A stretch of 64,000 nt of DNA. It comes from Colias croceus. Its lineage: Eukaryota; Arthropoda; Insecta; Lepidoptera; Pieridae. The notes under the pieces were generated by a model that saw nothing but the letters and a program-made list of their open reading frames with translations, searched no databases and had not been told where the DNA came from. Positions 59,404-64,000 of the stretch are shown one piece after another (position 1 is the stretch's first letter; each line of letters begins with the position of its first letter). The stretch covers positions 11,098,001-11,162,000 of the forward strand of contig NC_059538.1 in the NCBI RefSeq assembly GCF_905220415.1. Reading direction: 5' to 3'. Position numbers and translations under genes: made by a program.

Positions 59404-60122
59404 GCGCTACGAGACTTCCTAGCTATGAACTTTTATTTCTGAAGAAAAAGATTGATTTAATGGAAAATATTCCATTTTACAAGCTTCAACCAGATAAATA
59501 TGTTAAAAATTAATGGTTTTCATTTTAAACGCATCAGATGTTATTATGTAAGACGTATGGGTATGAGGTCAAACCAACACCTACACATACCGCGTAAATT
59601 ATTTCGACCACAGACGTTACGATATACGTACCTATTAAGAAAAATCTAAAATTTCGATATCACGAATCACAATCTCAAAGAGTTCTTTCCGATTGTAGAT
59701 AAAAAGTTAACATATTCAGAATTTAATCTGTCCATAGATAAATGTATAAACTACGATAATCATAGATAAAATTGATATACTATTTACGGTAGCCTAAAAT
59801 ATTCCATAGATACCGATCGAGGTCAGTTAACTCTGTATTTATAGTTTTATTTGTTTATTGCTATATTTAATTACAAAGTCATTATTATTGGAAGATTAGA
59901 TATCTTTTATAAGTAGGTATATTTATTATGAAACAATTCTAAATATATTACATACGTCGCTATAAAAACTTGAGCAACGTGGGTGTTTATAAATAAGTTC
60001 TAGGAAAAAAGAACTAACAAACAATTTACCTCATTTCAATGGAAATGATAATTTCAATCGAAATGATTCATTCACTGCCCCTATCATATTCGTAAAAAAA
60101 ATTCATACAATATCCTATCCTA

Positions 60123-60325
60123 TCCTACTAATATTATAAATGCGAAAGTTTGTGAGGATGTATGTTTGTTACTCTTTCACGCAAATACTACTGAACCGGG
60201 CACACATATAGAGGGTAACTTGGATTAACACATAGGATAGATTTTATCCCGGAAATCCCACAGGAACGAGAACTATGCGGGTTTTTCTTTGAAAAGGCGG
60301 GCGAAGCCGCGGGCTGAAAGCTAGT
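60123..60325 (+). mobile_element. Lepidoptera dispersed element
   Basis: 5' tcctactaatattataaatg, gaaatcccacaggaacgaga inside, 3' GCGGGCGAAGCCGCGGGCTG + AAAGCTAGT. Well conserved relative to 49252 and 37586. Confidence 0.72.
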
Positions 60326-63300
60326 ATATATACCTATAAATAATTTAATGATTTGATCATCCACCCACGTAATGTTTAATATATGTACAAATATGTATAT
60401 TTATAAACATATCGACGACTAACGATTCAAACATAATATAATATTATTATCTAACATTTGAGGAACTAAATACGTTAATAATTACTTGTATATATAACGG
60501 TTGCAATTAATAAACGGATATGTAATTACTAATAATAATATAACCTAGACATTTCTCGAATTCCAAACAAAAATGTTTGAGCAATATCTGGAGTAAGGAA
60601 AATGTTTAGTTTTCTAAATAACGTAATCAATAAAATACTAGAAATCAATGCAACCTTAATTTATACATATTTTGTACTAAAGGCAATATCAATAGGTCTT
60701 TATAATTGTTCGTAATATTCGTATCATAACATACAGTAATAATAATGACGATCGCCATTACTAAAATTGTTACAATATGCAGTCGTAGCATCAACATAAT
60801 ACTAAGTGTTTAGATATATTATTCTTATGCACTAATGAGTCGTTACAAATGATCTCCGAACTGCTTATTACAACCACTATTATTATTACAACTATTGATA
60901 GAACTATACATTTATTTTGCAAAATTTCAAGTACAATAATATTCCTACCTACTCGTGCTATGTTACACATGTCGCATATTTACTAACATTTACGGTCCGT
61001 CCTAAATACGCCAATCTTAGCAAACAATTAAAGTTCTAGAACATTCCAGAATGTCATGCCAGGAAATATAGGAACGGTACAATAATCGATCATTATCAGA
61101 GATTGTGTCCGGTCAATTAATGGTTCAGTTTTCTCGCCGTCTGAATAACTTTCGAGTCAAGTTGCCATGTACGGCCGCTCACAATTAGGTCTTTGAACGA
61201 TGCGACAGAGAAGGAAAAGAATTATTACAGTGCAGTTATGAACAAACATCTCTACAAGTGTACGTACGGTGATAATTCTTTGTGACACGCTTCTTGAGCC
61301 CGTGAGATCTTTTGACACGCCTTGAGAGTTGACTCCTGCGGTACGTTGACTCTTTGTTAATAAAATAGCATGGGTTCTGTAAGGGGTTGTTTTGCGCTTT
61401 GTTTTCGCATATTTCATTGAGTTTTTGTTTGATGGTGTCATAAAATTAAAGGAAGCCTCAAAACTTTTATCGATACTTCGATCGCTCATTAACTCCAGTG
61501 TCATAACATTTTATTTCATTCAAGATTGTTCATCAAAAAACTGTTAATGTTTTGTATTTAATTGTTCTGCATTCCGAACATATGATAAGTTTTCCTATAT
61601 CCTGCAGGAGTCCATGTCCCATTTTTTCTTAGCTTAACACAGCTCATTATAAATGGGGTAAACATTCTTCTTGTATATTTATCTTCGGGTTATTCAATTA
61701 AAGACATAAAAAATGCTACACAAATTCCACTTACAAACTTACAATTACGGGCATGACAGCATTTCACTCATTTTTTATCTCACCCGCAAAAGAAGGTATG
61801 CAAAATAATGAGCTGATCAATTCCGATAAAGTGCATGTAAAACACACCCAAACCAGCTTTTGAGTGTTTCTTCACCAAGTTGTAAGGAATAAGGATTAAT
61901 TATTATAATGACCGATTGTCAAAGAAACAACGCGTATGGTAATGAAATAGCATTGCTGTTACAAATTAGGCTGTACCAAGCTTCCATTTCGAGGACCGAA
62001 ATGTTTCCAATCAATTTAATTATCTTGTACTTTCTACATGTGAATTGTCTTTGCTAACATTGTTTCAGGGGATGTCAACCTGATTTGTGACATCTCATAT
62101 GTAACTAATTAAAGAATATGTGCTCAAAAACATCTAATATTATCTCACAACTTGTGAGACAAAGACAAGGGCACTGTAGCGACACTTCTGAAGAGCACAA
62201 TTGAAATGTTTTATAGTACACAACTTCTCCGTAGCATCTATAAGGGCTTTCCTACCCGACCAGTCTACTTAGTCAAGTATCCCTACATTTTCGTTTGTGG
62301 AATAACAGCTACAGCCTGCTTCTTGAACATGTGGAGGAAGGAAGGTGGAATTCCACCATCGTGAAAGTGAGGATCCTCAACCAGTCTATTCGACTGTTAA
62401 TTATTTCAGAGCGATGATTCAGAGCGAGATGTCGCTGCAAACAGATCAACTAGAGTTATTAAAGACATTCTCCAACAAGTCTAGCCCATTTTTCACTGCC
62501 ATTACTAGATTATTACGAACTTTGTCCATACCACCCTACATGCACACGCAATAAAAAGCACTGTTCCTAATAAATCCGTGTACTTAGCTGGAAATCTCGG
62601 TCCCAGACCATAAGTTTAGTAGCCCTGGTCCTCTTGACAGACGAGCCGTATTTGGTTTGGCGCCCAGTCTCGACTTTACAATTAATCGCAGAGGCCGGCC
62701 ACATGTATTATGTATGTGAATTTCACAGCAACAAAAGTCACGGATGATTGGTGGCAAAAAGCGATTGCCAACCCCGTGAGAAAGATTTGATTAGATTAAT
62801 TAAATGTTAACTAGATGTTATGTTAATAGACAGATGAATGTTTTACAATGAAAAAATAATTAGCGTTTTAATACTTGTCTCCGTATCAATTGCATAGTTA
62901 CGTAATTTTCACAAATCCGAAGCTGCATTCCAATGCAGAAAATTGCAAAACCTAAATGGTATCTATCTGGTATAATATTGAAATTACATAAAGCAAATTA
63001 ATTATTTACCTCACGTTTGCTATATCTATCTGTTTAGATTGAAATACAAGAACTGGTTAAAACAGTTCCAATTCCTACTAAAGCCTAGTATCCAATCTGT
63101 GCTTGGCTTAACTATTTTATATTCGAGTATTACTTAACAGTTAGTTTCCTACTTTAACTATAGTTATTCTCATTTATCCATCAACCAATACCAGCAAATA
63201 TACAAACAACCTCAATTTATATACCCAATACCAGCAAATATACCAATGACCTCAATATTCTCACGTGTAACTTTCGCACTCACAATATCAACATATCCAG

Positions 63301-64000
63301 CCACTACAATCCGTGTGAAAGATCAAATCCAAACAGATGGTCGCTATCTACATCTGCACACGTGGGTGGATATATTTAGACTTCGGTAAACCAACACTAG
63401 GCAGAACTCCCGGCTTTACGAGCGAAATGAGTTATGAGTGCCGGAGAATTCACGTTTATTGAAATGAGGTATACATGACAAAGCAGTTCTTGGATTTTCT
63501 TTAATGATTAGGATATCAGAGTTATTGTAGCTCTGAAAATCTAAATTGATCATCAATAATGTATACTATAAGTAAACTCTCAGTTAAAGTCAATAAATTG
63601 CAAAAGACATTCAACGAAATATCACATAAGCATGTGCTTATGTTTAGCTACTATTATTTATTCTGATATACAATATAGTAGCTAAACATTAGTGAAAAAT
63701 ATGGCAAGGAAATAAGCTAATAATTAATTAGAAGGTACAAAGACGGTAGAACCGCCTTCATAAAGTTCATGTCATTCTATATATTTTCTGCTGCTCAAAA
63801 AATGACATACATTATCATCAAAAAGCACTTGCCGTATTAAAGTGTTTAAGATGATTCATCATCTACAATTCGACTGAACTTTTACTTTTTACTGTGAATT
63901 GAGCAAATTCCTTGACCATAAGACACCAAGTACAAGATAGCAATCTGCACTTACAAAAGAATGTTCTACAAGATATGATATTCACAGTTATTCCTTGAAC

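Larger units (their letters stand above)
50694..64000. other. Probable large 5' intron of the glypican gene (partial)
   Basis: The exon ending at 50693 has a good acceptor and begins in mid-codon, so coding exons must lie further upstream. I searched both strands here for the N-terminal Cys-rich glypican block and a signal peptide and found neither. The interval holds a LINE, several short elements and a SINE (listed separately). A 115-aa minus ORF at 61157-61504 has no features I recognise. Confidence 0.55.

Noticed and set aside
61157..61504. 115-codon minus-strand ORF in the glypican intron
   Set aside because: No recognisable domain, no splice-linked partner, and composition like the surrounding DNA. 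Not strong enough to call a gene.
62345..62554. 69-codon ORF starting MEFHHRESEDPQPVYS
   Set aside because: Looks protein-like for a short stretch, but no homology is recognised and no exon structure fits. Possibly a decayed fragment.

Overview
The window looks like a moth or butterfly (Lepidoptera) nuclear genome. It is AT-rich and intron-dense with GT-AG splice sites. It carries lepidopteran-style dispersed repeats: at least 16 short elements ending in a CTAGC/CTAGT core beside a '(G)CGGGCGAAGCCGCGGGCGG' or 'GCGGGTGAAACCGCGG' motif, RTE-type LINE tails, and a tRNA-derived SINE. The host proteins have clear animal homologues. The taxon call is inference from gene structure and repeat style.

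Layout. (1) 1404-8704, plus: ten 3' exons of an SLC22-type organic cation/carnitine-like transporter; the 5' exon(s) lie off the window. A five-copy 230-bp satellite fills most of its last intron. (2) 10516-17038, minus: a complete 13-exon gene for the large subunit of general transcription factor TFIIF (RAP74/TfIIF-alpha, 502 aa by my splice model). (3) 17697-23110, plus: a complete 9-exon KLHDC4-type kelch-repeat gene (486 aa), divergent from TFIIF-alpha across a 0.66-kb shared promoter interval. (4) 23124-29806: a 6.7-kb DNA transposon with 31-bp terminal inverted repeats, inserted 13 bp after the KLHDC4 stop codon. It carries a frameshifted minus-strand gene for a DUF7869-like (D-T-CGGQN) protein and two nested TIR elements. 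(5) 31032-33786: a truncated LINE split by a TA-flanked pogo-like element, itself split by an 872-bp element with 83-bp perfect TIRs (three nested insertions). (6) 36297-50693, minus: nine 3' exons of a glypican of the GPC4/6 or Dally-like (dlp) type, with a heparan-sulfate attachment cluster and a GPI signal. The more N-terminal exons are not in the window, so 50694-64000 is probably its large 5' intron. That intron holds a second, nearly full-RT copy of the same LINE, MITEs, a SINE and Helitron-like fragments.

The four host genes are not an operon and their products act in different places: plasma-membrane transport, Pol II transcription, an intracellular kelch protein, and Wnt/Hh/BMP co-reception at the cell surface. 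The most unusual material is in the non-coding and mobile fraction: the DUF7869 transposon, the nested insertions, paired 30-bp E-box satellites in the introns of two adjacent divergent genes, and a 5 x 35-bp array in which every unit holds a perfect RFX X-box palindrome.
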